Part shown: positions 1-9,056 of the stretch, in pieces
Layout: each line of letters starts with the position of its first letter
Position numbering within the stretch: position 1 is the first letter of the stretch
Made by a program: the position numbers and the translations under genes
Notes under the pieces: model-generated
What the model saw: only the letters and a program-made list of their open reading frames with translations
What the model was told of the DNA's origin: nothing
Database searches by the model: none
Assembly (NCBI GenBank): GCA_021404945.1
Contig: QWHO01000001.1
Location: forward strand, 1 to 59,283
Reading direction: 5' to 3'
Source: a bacterium CPR1
GTDB taxonomy: Bacteria; Vulcanimicrobiota; Xenobia; Xenobiales; QWHO01
Length of the DNA stretch: 59,283 bases

Positions 1-3000
1 TCTCAGAACGTCGACTCCCCCCTCTTGCCTGTCCAGGGAGCGGTCATCGTCAGCCGAGGAGGCGCAGTGGTGGCTCTGGACCCGTCCAGCGGACAGGAGC
101 GTTGGCGCTTCGAGGGTCAGAGTCCTCGACTGCAGAGCGGGCGCCTCTGGGTGCTGCAGCAGGAGATCCCGGTGGCGCTCGACCCCGCCACCGGCGGCGA
201 GCTCGAGCGTTTCCAACAGAAGGTTCTCGCCTTTGAGCCCGAGGGCTCCAGTGGCTGGTACTGCACCCCCACCGAGGTCGGCTACGGAGAGGTCCGACTC
301 CCTCTCAAAGGAGCCCGGTTGCTGGCTCCGGGAGTGGTGCAGGTGGGTCAGGAGACGCTCTGGCTCAACGCCCGCGGCGAGGTTCTGGTCCGTCGCAAGC
401 TGCAGGATCCGATGGTCTTTCAGGGCCGTGTGGCCGACCGCTCCGACGCGCTGCGCCTGTTCAGTCGCCAGGGCAAGTTGCTCTGGCAGCGCAAGGCCAC
501 CTGGCCGCGCCTCTCTCTGGCCGGGCCCGGGTTGATCCAGGTGGACGACCTGCTGCTCGAGCTCGATTCGGGCCGGGTGGTGCGACGCGGGCTCAGCCTC
601 GAGGCCCGGATGCTGGGCAAGAGCCTGTACGACTTCCCCATTCCCGGGCTCAAAGTGGATCAGACCACCTACCCGGGTCTGTTCCAGGGCTACGAGGGCG
701 AGACGCTGGCCCTGCGCACGACCCAGCGCGTGGTGGTGGGAGCTCGCGCGACCCTGGTGGGTCTGGGCCAGGGCCCGGGAACGGTGCGCTTCAGCGGAGC
801 CCCCCAGCTCTCGGTCACGGCCGAGTCGCCCCAGGTTCCGCCCGAGGTGCGCTTCACCGTTTCGGGACGCTACCTGCGCGGGGTCAAGCTGGAAGTGCTC
901 CAGGGCGGGCGGGTGGTGGCCAGCAAGAGCATTCCCTGGCGGGTGGGCTACAGCTCCGACTCGCATGGGGTCAGGTTGAAGGTGCCGGGACCCGGAATCT
1001 ACCAGGTGGTGGCCCGCGGAGCCGGCCGCGAGGCCAGCACCGAGGTCAGCCTGACCGACCTGGCCTTGCTGGGCAAGCTCACTCCCGAGCGGCTCTATCT
1101 GCAGGTCCAGAGCCTGGCCCGGCGCAGGCCCGCTGCGGGTGTTGCCATCGCCGTCTCCGGATTGGGCCAGGGAGTGACCGACGCCCTGGGCCAGCTCAGC
1201 TTCCCCCTGCCGGCCGGCCAGAGCCGCCAGGCTTATCAGGTCGAGGCCCGCCTGGGGGTCCAGCGGCTGCGACTGACCACTCCCGAGGTCGGCCCCGAGC
1301 GCCAGCTGCGCATCTATCTTCAGACCGACCGCCCGCTTTATCGCCCCGGTCACAAGCTGTACTTTCGGGGGGTGGCCATGAAGCTCAGCTCCGATGGCCA
1401 GCAGGTGGCCGCAGGAGAGGCGGTGGCAGTGGTGATCCGCGATCCGGCCGACAACAAACTGCTGGACACGACCCTCACCACCGACGAGTTCGGGGTCCTT
1501 CAGGGCCAGCTCACCCTGGCGACCGAGGTGCCGCTGGGCCGCTGCACGCTTACGGCTGGGCAGGATAGCCTGCCCTTCGAGGTGCAGGAGTTCCGCAAGC
1601 CTCCCTTCCAGGTCGCCTTGAGGGCCACCAAGCCGCTCTATGTCGGCCCGGAGGCGCTGGCCTTCGAGCTGGACGCGAGCTACTTCTTCGGAGGCCCTGT
1701 CAAGGGGGCGAAAGTCTCCTGGACCTTGAGCCAGGTCGAGCTGTACGGCGAGCCGGATCCAGCCGAGGGGGAAGAGGACCCGCTGGCCACTGACTACCGC
1801 AGCTATCGCGCTTTCGTCAGCGAGGGCGAGGCGGTGACCGACGAGCTGGGTCGGGCCATGCTCCGTCTCAGCCCGCCGCAGCGCAAGCGCGACGTGCGTT
1901 ACTTCCTGTCCGTAAGAGTGGTCGGAGCCGAGGGGCGCGAGGTGGAGCAGACGGCCAGCACGCTGGGCTCGATGGGCCGTTACGGGGTGTATGTCCGACC
2001 CTTGCAGTGGGTGGGAACGGTGGGACAGCCGGTGGGCCTCAAAGTTCGCACCCTGGATCGGCTGGGGAAACCTCATGCTGCCAGCGGCCAGGTGGAGGTC
2101 TGGAGGGGCCGCAAGCTTCTCGAGCGGCTCTCCTTCCAGACCGGGCCCGACGGGCAGACGACCGTGAGCTTCCGCCCCCGGGCGGCGGGTTCCCTCCGTT
2201 TCCGGGCCGTCAGCCAGAAGGCCGAGGGGGAGAGCTGGATCTGGATCAGCGGAGCCTCCGAGCAAGCTTATCCCGCCCTGCAACTGGTCCCCTCGCGCAC
2301 CAGCGCGCGTCCGGGCGAGAGCCTGCGCTGCCTGATCCTGGCTGACCGTCCGGGCACCGTCTGGCTGACGGTGGAAGGAAGCCGCCTGCTCGATCAGCGG
2401 GTGGTGGTGATGTCGGGGAAGTCGGCCGTGGTAGATCTGAAGATCACTCGTGACTATGCCCCCTCGGTCACCATCCGGGCCACCCTGCCCCAGACCCAAT
2501 CCTCGCTGGAGGACAGCGTGGCCTTGCGGGTGCCGCTGGACCAGAATCACCTCGAGGTCAGCCTGCGCAAGGAGCGCGAGGACTTCCGCCCGGCCCAGAC
2601 GGCCGAGCTGACCGTGGTGACCCGAGAGCACGGTCAGCCGCGCCGCTCCAGCGTGGCCCTGGCGGTGGTGGACGAGGCCCTGCTGGCTCTCAAAGCCGAA
2701 TATGCGGGCGACATCCATCGCTTCTTCTACGCTCAGCGCCCCAACCTGGTGCAGAGTTTCGAGGCCATTCCCCGCAAGCCGTGGGTGGCGGGCTTTCAGA
2801 CCATCGAGGCCCGGGCTCCGGTGCGCGAGAGCTTCCAGGACACCGCCTGCTGGCAGGCGGCGGTGCTGACCGGCGAGGATGGCACCGCCCGGGTGTCCGT
2901 CCCCCTGCCCGACAACCTGACCACCTGGCGGGCCACCGCCCGGGCCGTCAGTCCCCCCGCTTCGGTGGGCCAGACCAGTGCCCAGTTGCTGGTGCGCCTT

Positions 3001-4716
3001 CCCGTCATGGTGCAGGCCTTCACGCCCCGCTTCTGGGTGCAGGGTGACCAGAGCGACGTCAAGCTGGTGGCCCACAATCGCACCCAGGAGAGCCAGACTC
3101 TGGCGCTTTCGCTGGAGACGAAAGGAGCCGAGCCCGTCCAACCCGCCGGCGCCGAGAGCGTGGTGGCGGCCGGAGGGCAGAGCGAGCTGCGCACCCGTCT
3201 GGCCGTGCAGTCGAGCGAGGAAGTGGAGCTCTTATCGCGCGTGAAGGCCGGGGTTGAGGGCGATGCCGAGCGGCTGCGGGTGCCAGTGAAACCGTTCGGT
3301 CTGCCCCGCGAGCAGTATTTCGCCGGCCTGCTCGACGGGCCGCGCGAGCTGGACTATCGCATCCCTCCCGGGGCCCGGCGGGTGCGCCTGGAGGTGCGGC
3401 TGGACGGCTCGCCCGCCGGGGTGGTGGCGGACACACTGCGCTACCTGGCCGATTATCCTTACGGCTGCGTGGAGCAGACCATGAGCCGCTTCGTGCCCAC
3501 CCTGGCCGCCTCTCAGGCGCTCCAGAGCCTGAGTCTGAAGAGCCCCATTCCGGAGACCGAGTTGCAGGCCATGGTCAACGCCAGTCTGGAGGCGCTCTAC
3601 GGCTACCAGCACGAAGATGGCGGTTGGGGTTGGTGGAAGGAGGATCGCACCAATCCCTTCCTGACCGGCTACGTTCTCTCCGGGCTGGTGCGTGCTCGCC
3701 AGGCCAACTGGCCCATCCGCGAGGAGGTGCTGCAGACCGGCGTCGAGTGCGCCCGCCGGCTCCTGGAGGCGGCCAGCTCGCCCGAGGACCGCGCCTACCT
3801 GGCCTGGGCCCTGGCCCTGGCGGGGGATGCTCCCCTGGAGCAGCTCAAGGCCGTGGCGTCGGAGCCCGGCCTGTCGACCTACAGCCGCGCGCTGGTGGCC
3901 CTGGGTCTCCAGCAGTCGGGCCAGAAGCCCGATCTGACGGCTCTGCGCCAGCTGGCCGTGAGGGAGGGGTCGCTGGTTCACTGGAAGGCCGCCAGCCGCA
4001 CCGCTTACGGCTGGACCGACGACGACCTGGAAGCCACCTGCCTGGTGCTGCAGGCTCTGCTCCAGGACAATGTGCAGGATCCGCTGCTCTCGCCGGGAGT
4101 GGCCTGGGTGCTTTTGTCGGACTACCTGCTCGCCACCGGCCAGACGGCCACCGCGACGAGCCTGGATGTGCGGCTGGACGGTCAGAGCGTGGCCCTGGCC
4201 GAGGGGCGGGCTCGGCTCGAGCCCGGACCTGGCCAGCATCGCCTGGAGCTCACCCCCGGCCCGGGCCTGCCCGTAGTGTCGGCCCGGCTGACCTACTTCG
4301 AGGCCTCCGAGCTGGATGTGCTGGCGGCCGAGCAGCATGGCCTGAAGGTGGAGCGCACCTACCGCCGTCCTGGCCAGCGTGCGCCCCTGGCGGGCCCGGT
4401 CCGCCCGCAGGACGAGCTGGAGGTGGAGCTGGTGCTGGATGCCCCTCAAGCGATGGAGTATGTGATGCTGGAGGATCCCCGTGCGGCCGGGATGGAGGTG
4501 CCCGAGGCCAGCTCCCTCTACCGACGCGAGGTGCGCGATGATCGCACGGTGTTCTTCCTGAGCTACCTGCCGGCCGGTCGGACCCGGCTGGTCTATCGCC
4601 AGCGAGCCGAGACGCCGGGTCGTTTTCAGGCTCTGCCGGCGCGGGCGAGCCTGATGTATCGCCCCGAGGTGTGGGGCAGCTCGCCCAGTCAGGTTTTGGA
4701 GATCCTGCGCCAGTGA
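1..4716 (+). CDS. bacterial alpha-2-macroglobulin, 5' partial
   Basis: The reading frame is open from the first base, so the true start lies upstream; a TTG at 25 is the first in-frame start but gives no signal peptide. The first ~100 residues contain a PQQ/beta-propeller-type repeat (VVALDPSSGQERWRF, ALDPATGGELERF). Macroglobulin MG domains follow, including the conserved stretch YLQTDRPLYRPGHKLYFRG, then the alpha-2-macroglobulin domain. The thioester motif is GCVEQ, with Cys at about residue 1148 counted from base 25, followed by the alpha-helical toroid (YGYQHEDGGWGWW). Bacterial A2Ms of the YfhM type trap proteases in the periplasm with a CxEQ thioester. Here the usual partner pbpC is absent and the next gene is a thioredoxin-CAP fusion whose GTG start overlaps the A2M stop by 4 bases. 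The family call is very secure; the fused propeller-like N-terminus is unusual. Confidence 0.93.
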   Translation, partial: SQNVDSPLLPVQGAVIVSRGGAVVALDPSSGQERWRFEGQSPRLQSGRLWVLQQEIPVALDPATGGELERFQQKVLAFEPEGSSGWYCTPTEVGYGEVRLPLKGARLLAPGVVQVGQETLWLNARGEVLVRRKLQDPMVFQGRVADRSDALRLFSRQGKLLWQRKATWPRLSLAGPGLIQVDDLLLELDSGRVVRRGLSLEARMLGKSLYDFPIPGLKVDQTTYPGLFQGYEGETLALRTTQRVVVGARATLVGLGQGPGTVRFSGAPQLSVTAESPQVPPEVRFTVSGRYLRGVKLEVLQGGRVVASKSIPWRVGYSSDSHGVRLKVPGPGIYQVVARGAGREASTEVSLTDLALLGKLTPERLYLQVQSLARRRPAAGVAIAVSGLGQGVTDALGQLSFPLPAGQSRQAYQVEARLGVQRLRLTTPEVGPERQLRIYLQTDRPLYRPGHKLYFRGVAMKLSSDGQQVAAGEAVAVVIRDPADNKLLDTTLTTDEFGVLQGQLTLATEVPLGRCTLTAGQDSLPFEVQEFRKPPFQVALRATKPLYVGPEALAFELDASYFFGGPVKGAKVSWTLSQVELYGEPDPAEGEEDPLATDYRSYRAFVSEGEAVTDELGRAMLRLSPPQRKRDVRYFLSVRVVGAEGREVEQTASTLGSMGRYGVYVRPLQWVGTVGQPVGLKVRTLDRLGKPHAASGQVEVWRGRKLLERLSFQTGPDGQTTVSFRPRAAGSLRFRAVSQKAEGESWIWISGASEQAYPALQLVPSRTSARPGESLRCLILADRPGTVWLTVEGSRLLDQRVVVMSGKSAVVDLKITRDYAPSVTIRATLPQTQSSLEDSVALRVPLDQNHLEVSLRKEREDFRPAQTAELTVVTREHGQPRRSSVALAVVDEALLALKAEYAGDIHRFFYAQRPNLVQSFEAIPRKPWVAGFQTIEARAPVRESFQDTACWQAAVLTGEDGTARVSVPLPDNLTTWRATARAVSPPASVGQTSAQLLVRLPVMVQAFTPRFWVQGDQSDVKLVAHNRTQESQTLALSLETKGAEPVQPAGAESVVAAGGQSELRTRLAVQSSEEVELLSRVKAGVEGDAERLRVPVKPFGLPREQYFAGLLDGPRELDYRIPPGARRVRLEVRLDGSPAGVVADTLRYLADYPYGCVEQTMSRFVPTLAASQALQSLSLKSPIPETELQAMVNASLEALYGYQHEDGGWGWWKEDRTNPFLTGYVLSGLVRARQANWPIREEVLQTGVECARRLLEAASSPEDRAYLAWALALAGDAPLEQLKAVASEPGLSTYSRALVALGLQQSGQKPDLTALRQLAVREGSLVHWKAASRTAYGWTDDDLEATCLVLQALLQDNVQDPLLSPGVAWVLLSDYLLATGQTATATSLDVRLDGQSVALAEGRARLEPGPGQHRLELTPGPGLPVVSARLTYFEASELDVLAAEQHGLKVERTYRRPGQRAPLAGPVRPQDELEVELVLDAPQAMEYVMLEDPRAAGMEVPEASSLYRREVRDDRTVFFLSYLPAGRTRLVYRQRAETPGRFQALPARASLMYRPEVWGSSPSQVLEILRQ

Positions 4717-5603
4717 GGTGGATCCTGGTCCTGCTGCTCGTTCGCCTGGCCTGGGCGGCTCCCGTGCCCGGGCAGCCGGCCCCCGACTTCGCGCTGGCCG
4801 ACCTGCACGGCAACCGTGTCAGCCTGAGCCAGTTCCGGGGGCGGGTGGTGCTGGTCAACTTCTGGGCCTGCTGGTGCGACACCTGGAAGGAAGAGGTGCG
4901 CCGCCTCAAGCGCCTGGTGGCCGAGCACCCGGAGCTCGACCCGGTGATCCTCTTCGTCTCGGTGGATACCCGGGGGCGCAGCCAGGTCGAGCCGTTGCTC
5001 GCTCGCGAGGGGCTCTTCTTTCCCGTGCTGATGGACGCCACCTCGCGCGTCAGCCGCGCCTGGGGGGTCACCACCGTGCCCACCCTGTTCGTGGTGGACC
5101 CGGAGGGGGTGGTGCGCTACCTGCACCAGGGCTATCCGGGCAACCCGCTGCTAGCCAGCGAGCTGGCAGCCTGCCGCTCGGGAGAGCCGGTGCCGCTGAC
5201 CGCCGAGGTGCTCGACGACTTCTTGCTGCCGGCCGAAGCCGAGATTCTGCGTCGCCTGAATGCCGAGCGGGCCCGGCGGGGCCTGGTGCCGTTGCTTCTG
5301 GACCCCACCATGACCGAGGTGGGACGAGAATACGTGCAGCGCATGCTGGAGACGAACCAGCGCGGCCATTTCGGTCCCGAGTCGCCGGATGCGCGCCTGC
5401 GCTCTCGCGGGCTTCGCTTCCACAAGTTGGGCGAGAACCTGAGCCAGGCCCCCAGCCCGGCCGAGGCCATGCTGGCGATGCTCCAGAGCCCTTCCCACAA
5501 GGACAACCTGCTTCACCCCGGCTATCGCCACGTCGGGGTGGCCGCCTTGCGGGCGGGCGGAGGCTACCTCTTCTGCCTGCTCTTCGGTCAGGAGCAGCGG
5601 TAG
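4713..5603 (+). CDS. secreted thioredoxin-like (TlpA/ResA) + CAP domain fusion
   Basis: The start is taken as the GTG at 4713, which overlaps the A2M stop (GTGA) and gives a clean signal peptide (VRWILVLLLVRLAWAA); an ATG at 4671 would sit deep inside the A2M gene. Residues ~20-155 are a TlpA/AhpC-type thioredoxin fold (PAPDFALADLHGNRVSLSQF, then NFWACWCDTW, and a cis-Pro segment TTVPTLFVVD). The canonical WCxxC site reads W54-C55-D56-T57-W58: the resolving cysteine is Trp, while an extra Cys stands at 53. Residues ~175-296 form a YkwD-type CAP/SCP domain (RLNAERARRGLVPLL, GHFGPESP, LGENL, HVGVAAL). It probably acts in the periplasm together with the A2M; the biochemical role is unknown. A classical disulfide reductase activity is doubtful without the second cysteine. 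Confidence 0.85.
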   Translation: MRWILVLLLVRLAWAAPVPGQPAPDFALADLHGNRVSLSQFRGRVVLVNFWACWCDTWKEEVRRLKRLVAEHPELDPVILFVSVDTRGRSQVEPLLAREGLFFPVLMDATSRVSRAWGVTTVPTLFVVDPEGVVRYLHQGYPGNPLLASELAACRSGEPVPLTAEVLDDFLLPAEAEILRRLNAERARRGLVPLLLDPTMTEVGREYVQRMLETNQRGHFGPESPDARLRSRGLRFHKLGENLSQAPSPAEAMLAMLQSPSHKDNLLHPGYRHVGVAALRAGGGYLFCLLFGQEQR

Positions 5604-5613
5604 GCGCGCCTTT

Positions 5614-5664
5614 CCAGCAGCTGTGCTGGCTCGCCCTGGACATCCACCTTGATCAAGCAGGTGG
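5614..5664. terminator. two small hairpins between convergent genes
   Basis: Between the stops of the CAP-fusion gene and gspC lie two inverted repeats: CCAGCA (5614-5619)/TGCTGG (5624-5629) with a 4-base loop, and CCACCT (5644-5649)/AGGTGG (5659-5664) with a 9-base loop. The convergent position suits bidirectional termination, but neither is followed by a T run. Confidence 0.3.
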
Positions 5665-5672
5665 GTGGCTGA

Positions 5673-6554
5673 CTACTCCTTGACCTCGAACTTGATGGGT
5701 AGTACCTGGCCGCCCCGATCCACCTCGAAGCTGACGGTGGGGCTGTTGCGCATCTCCTGGTAGGCGGTGTACATGTCCTCGCCCGATTTGAGCGGGCGCC
5801 CGTTCACGTTGAGCAAGATATCGCCGTGGCGCAACCCGATGGCGGACATCAGGTTGCTGGATTTGCGAAACTCGAGCATGACCCCGTAGGACTCGCCCTT
5901 GCGGTTGATGGGGGTCAGCTTGAAGCCCTCCGAGGCGGTGGCGGGATTGTTGAGCAACTCCTGCATCTCGGCCATGGTCTCGGGGGGCTTCACCTGGCTG
6001 GGGGCCGGGGCCACCGGGGTGTTGAGGGACGCCGGCGCGGAGGCCGCGGGGCTCGGTCCTCCGCTCGAGCCCGAGTCAAGCAGGGAAAGTACGACCGTCT
6101 CCTGGCCGCGTTTGAGGGTCGCACTGTGCTGGGTCACCTCGGCCAGGGTCAGATCGCCGATCTGCTCCCCCACGCTCAGCAGACGGGTCTCTCCCCCGTC
6201 GCTCAGCACTGCCAGCGAAACCCCGCCAGCCCCGAGGATGGTGCCCTTGAGTTGGACGTTGACCGGGCTGGCCGCCGCCGCCTCGGGAGCACTCGGGTCG
6301 GTAGGATCGCCGGGCTCGATGACCGGCTCGGGCGGCCTGGTATCGAGCACGCTCACCAGCTCGCCGGGGATGGCGGCCGCCGGCTGGGCGGTTGTTGCCG
6401 GGGCGGGCGAGGGAGCTTTGGAGGGCGAGGCCGACACGGCCGGGATGGGCAGCTGCAGTCGTTGTTCCAGCGCGGCTGCGGTCAGATCAGCGGCCAGAAA
6501 AGCGATCAGGACCACCCAGACCCAGCTCAGGGCTCTACCGATAGTCGCCTTCAT
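5673..6554 (-). CDS. gspC: type II secretion system inner-membrane protein GspC
   Basis: The 293-residue protein begins MKATIGRALSWVWVVLIAFL: a short cytoplasmic tail, one transmembrane helix, a Pro/Ala linker (~35-75), an HR domain (LKGTILGAGGVSLAVLSDGG ... LLSVGEQIGDLTL ... VVLSLLD), a second linker, and a C-terminal PDZ domain (GVMLEFRKSSNLMSAIGLRHGDILLNVNGRPL is its core, read in pieces). This is the GspC architecture that links the secretin to the inner-membrane platform and helps recruit substrate. The ATG at 6554 overlaps the upstream stop (ATGA), favouring it over an earlier in-frame ATG. It lies on the strand opposite to the rest of the gsp operon, about 1.3 kb from gspI, unlike classical operons where gspC comes first. 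Confidence 0.9.
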   Translation of the reverse strand: MKATIGRALSWVWVVLIAFLAADLTAAALEQRLQLPIPAVSASPSKAPSPAPATTAQPAAAIPGELVSVLDTRPPEPVIEPGDPTDPSAPEAAAASPVNVQLKGTILGAGGVSLAVLSDGGETRLLSVGEQIGDLTLAEVTQHSATLKRGQETVVLSLLDSGSSGGPSPAASAPASLNTPVAPAPSQVKPPETMAEMQELLNNPATASEGFKLTPINRKGESYGVMLEFRKSSNLMSAIGLRHGDILLNVNGRPLKSGEDMYTAYQEMRNSPTVSFEVDRGGQVLPIKFEVKE

Positions 6555-7672
6555 AGCTCGCGGATGGCGATGGCGCGCAGCAGCGGCCACTGCCCCCTGG
6601 TATCGATGGCGTAGCGGCGGATCAGCTGAGTCCAGGTCTCTCCCTGGGCGTGGTGGGTCAGGAAGGTCTCCAGGTCGATCTGGGACATCCGGGTCAGGGC
6701 CAGGGCGATGGCGCTCTCGGTCAGGTCGAGCTGGGAGCTTTTCAGCAGGGCCTTCTCACCGGGAGTGGCCCGGTAGGTCCGCCACATGAGCGGCTCCAGG
6801 GCGGCCCTCTCGCTGACGGTCAGACGGTCCAGGTCGTATTTCAGGGGCAGGGTTTCCGGGAACCAGGCCCGCTTGCGGCCTGCCAGAATCCCATTGTAGC
6901 TGGTTCCCGACATGACCGGGTAGATGGCCGCCAAGGGGCCTTCGGTCAGCACGTCCGGGCGCAGGCTGAAGACCAGCGCGACCTCCGGCCAGCCGATCTT
7001 GACTCCCCGGCGGGTTTCCAGCACCGTCTGCATGGGGAAGGGCTTGAGAAACTGGATGGCTCCGGCCATGACCCAGTCACCAGTCTGCAGTCCGTGACCG
7101 GCGGGCAGCAAGAGGTCTTCATCGGGCACACCCAGAGGGTCGTTGAGCACGTGACGAATATTCTCGATGTCGCGCCCGTTGAGCCGGAACTCCTCCACCA
7201 GCTCAGGTCCGGGAAGGGTGGGCGAGAAAGCCGGTAACCGGATCTTCTCGGCCAGGCCCGGTCGCACGTCGGGCATGAAGCGCAGGACCGGCGGGGGAGG
7301 GAAGTTGCGCCCGAAGGTGAGGATGTTGACAACCGGCTCGGGCAGCTGATGGGGATCCATGTGCAGGTGGGCAGCCACTTCCGGCCAGAGGTGGTCCTTG
7401 CGCACCTCCAGGATGCGATTTAGCGAGCCTCCCTCGCTCATGAAGGCCAGCGCCGTCAGGGTGTCGGCGTAGTCGTAGCCCTTGAGCAGGATCTCCTGGG
7501 GCACGCGCTCGGGAATGTCATAAGCAGCAGCCAACCACTGACAGGCCAGCGGCAGGTCGGCGGCCGCCACCTGAGAGCGGTAGATCAGATGTTCCTCCGG
7601 CTCGGAGGCCCCGGCTCTCAGCGAGACCAGCACCAGCAGGACCAGAGTCGCAAAGCGTTTCAGCAAAGACAT
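6551..7672 (-). CDS. unknown secreted protein paired with gspC
   Basis: About 373 residues, starting MSLLKRFATLVLLVLVSLRAGAS, a typical signal peptide. The mature part is mixed alpha/beta with no family I recognise; features include NILTFGRNFPPPPVLRFMP and a middle segment with GDWVMAGAIQFLKPFP. Translational coupling to gspC (ATGA overlap) and divergence from the other gsp genes suggest a T2SS accessory protein. A GGGAGG directly abuts the ATG at 7672; a TTG two codons later has better Shine-Dalgarno spacing (6 bases), so the start may be there. An upstream in-frame extension would add a non-signal-like leader and is not favoured. The function is not assigned. Confidence 0.75.
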   Translation of the reverse strand: MSLLKRFATLVLLVLVSLRAGASEPEEHLIYRSQVAAADLPLACQWLAAAYDIPERVPQEILLKGYDYADTLTALAFMSEGGSLNRILEVRKDHLWPEVAAHLHMDPHQLPEPVVNILTFGRNFPPPPVLRFMPDVRPGLAEKIRLPAFSPTLPGPELVEEFRLNGRDIENIRHVLNDPLGVPDEDLLLPAGHGLQTGDWVMAGAIQFLKPFPMQTVLETRRGVKIGWPEVALVFSLRPDVLTEGPLAAIYPVMSGTSYNGILAGRKRAWFPETLPLKYDLDRLTVSERAALEPLMWRTYRATPGEKALLKSSQLDLTESAIALALTRMSQIDLETFLTHHAQGETWTQLIRRYAIDTRGQWPLLRAIAIREL

Positions 7673-7857
7673 CCTCCCGGGCGCAAAGCGCGGGGGGGCA
7701 TTCGGTTCCGAGCGTCCGGCTTCCTGGTTTTGCGCCCCCGATCCCGGGCACAGCCTGGCCGCTCCTTCAATCAAGCAGTGCGCCCAGGTTTGCGGCGTGA
7801 TGAGCTTGACGGCTACCGCGCGAAGGAGAAGCCAGCTCGTCGCGGAAACCGGGCCGG

Positions 7858-8448
7858 GTGCGCAGACCCCGGCCTCGCCCTCACTGGTTGAGCCAGAAAG
7901 CCTTCACTCTGGTGGAGGTCCTGATCGCCCTGGGCCTGGCGGCCCTGGTGCTGGGAGTGTTGCTGCGCTCGGTGGCCCTCGAGCTTGCAGGCGTCTCTCG
8001 CCTGACTCCTCGCTTTCAGAACCTGTTGCTGGCGTCCTACGAGCTGGAGGCCGCCCTGGGCGAGCGCACCCCCGGCGAGGAGACACGCGATTTCTATCCC
8101 TATCCGCGCGAGCCGGGCGAGGCTGACCCCTGGAAGGTGCAGATCAGCTCCGAGGTGACCACCGCCGACCCTCGCCTGGAAGCGGTTCTCCTGCTGCTCA
8201 CGCCCACCAGCCACGTGCCTGTGACGGTTTCTGCTTATCGCCTGCGGGCCCGCCGGCAGGATGAGCCCCCGGGCCCAGGCCCTTCGCCGTCCCCACGCCC
8301 GGGAGCCAGTCCCAGGCCCGGAGGCAGTCCGCGGCCGGGCGGAACGGGAACCACCAGTGGAGGCAGCGGATTCTCGGGCGGAGCCAGCGGAGGCGGCCTG
8401 TCGGGCGGAGCCAGCGGTGGAGCTCCCTCGTCGGGGGGGGGCTTCTGA
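7858..8448 (+). CDS. gspI: T2SS minor pseudopilin, GspI-like, with Pro/Gly-rich tail
   Basis: First gene of the main gsp operon. It has a type III (prepilin) signal: a short basic leader, KA, then FTLVEVLIALGLAALVLGVL with Glu at +5. Cleavage would occur after Ala instead of the usual Gly. Residues ~30-130 form the pseudopilin body. Unusually, the C-terminus is a low-complexity tail of ~60 residues, first Pro/Ser/Arg (PSPSPRPGASPRPGGSPRPG) and then Gly/Ser repeats (GGASGG units). The GTG at 7858 gives a 14-residue leader; a TTG at 7888 would give SQKA directly before the cleavage site, which is equally plausible, and neither has a clear ribosome-binding site. The assignment to GspI rather than GspH rests on operon position (before J-K-L) and length. 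Confidence 0.75.
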   Translation: MRRPRPRPHWLSQKAFTLVEVLIALGLAALVLGVLLRSVALELAGVSRLTPRFQNLLLASYELEAALGERTPGEETRDFYPYPREPGEADPWKVQISSEVTTADPRLEAVLLLLTPTSHVPVTVSAYRLRARRQDEPPGPGPSPSPRPGASPRPGGSPRPGGTGTTSGGSGFSGGASGGGLSGGASGGAPSSGGGF

Positions 8449-9056
8449 TGCCTGGCCGTCCCGACACTCGCGCCATCACCCTGATCGAGATCCTGGTGGT
8501 CGTCGGCCTGGTGGCTCTGCTCTACCTGCTGGTGGGCTACAGCACCGTGCAGCTCAGTCGGGCCAGCCGCTTCGGCACCTCCGCCTGCCTGGCCCGGCAA
8601 GAGCGTCTGCGCACCATCGAGCTGCTGCGCTGGCAGATTCGCTGTCTCTTCGTGCCCAACGAAGGCTCCTGTCTTAAGGGCGGGCGCCTGCCCGGAGAAG
8701 CCGAGGAGGCCTTGAGCCTGATTACGAGCGCGGGCCAGGATAACAGGGGAATGGTCGAGGCCACCTACCGGGTGCTGGAGGATGAGCAGGGCCAGAGCTA
8801 CCTCGCCTATCGCGAGTTCCGCACCCGCGATCTGCGAGGCTTGCGTCCCTGGACCGAGCAGGAGGAAGCCCCTTTCAAACCCCTGGACAAGAGCGTGAAA
8901 GAGATGCGGCTCGATTACTCGCCCGACGGGCGCATCTTCCAGCGCGAGTGGGATGCCCCCGAGCCGCCCAAAGCGGTGCGGGTGCTGTTGACCTACCACG
9001 ACGAATCCACCTTCACCACCACCGTGATTCCGGGGCTGGGGAGCGGCCGATGGTGA
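8448..9056 (+). CDS. gspJ: T2SS minor pseudopilin GspJ-like
   Basis: The ATG overlaps the previous stop by one base (TGATG). The prepilin-type N-terminus is DTRA|ITLIEILVVVGLVALL, with Glu at +5 of the predicted mature protein, followed by a pseudopilin body of ~180 residues with the LDYSPDG and VRVLLTYHD segments seen in GspJ/PulJ C-termini. GspJ caps the pseudopilus together with GspI and GspK; the order I-J-K matches most gsp operons. As in gspI, the residue before the cleavage site is Ala rather than Gly. Confidence 0.8.
   Translation: MPGRPDTRAITLIEILVVVGLVALLYLLVGYSTVQLSRASRFGTSACLARQERLRTIELLRWQIRCLFVPNEGSCLKGGRLPGEAEEALSLITSAGQDNRGMVEATYRVLEDEQGQSYLAYREFRTRDLRGLRPWTEQEEAPFKPLDKSVKEMRLDYSPDGRIFQREWDAPEPPKAVRVLLTYHDESTFTTTVIPGLGSGRW

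Noticed and set aside
7673-7857. Small genes or regulatory boxes in the divergent gsp promoter region
   Set aside because: I see no convincing promoter, operator or GNAAC repeat there; a frame starting at 7797 is a shadow of gspI.
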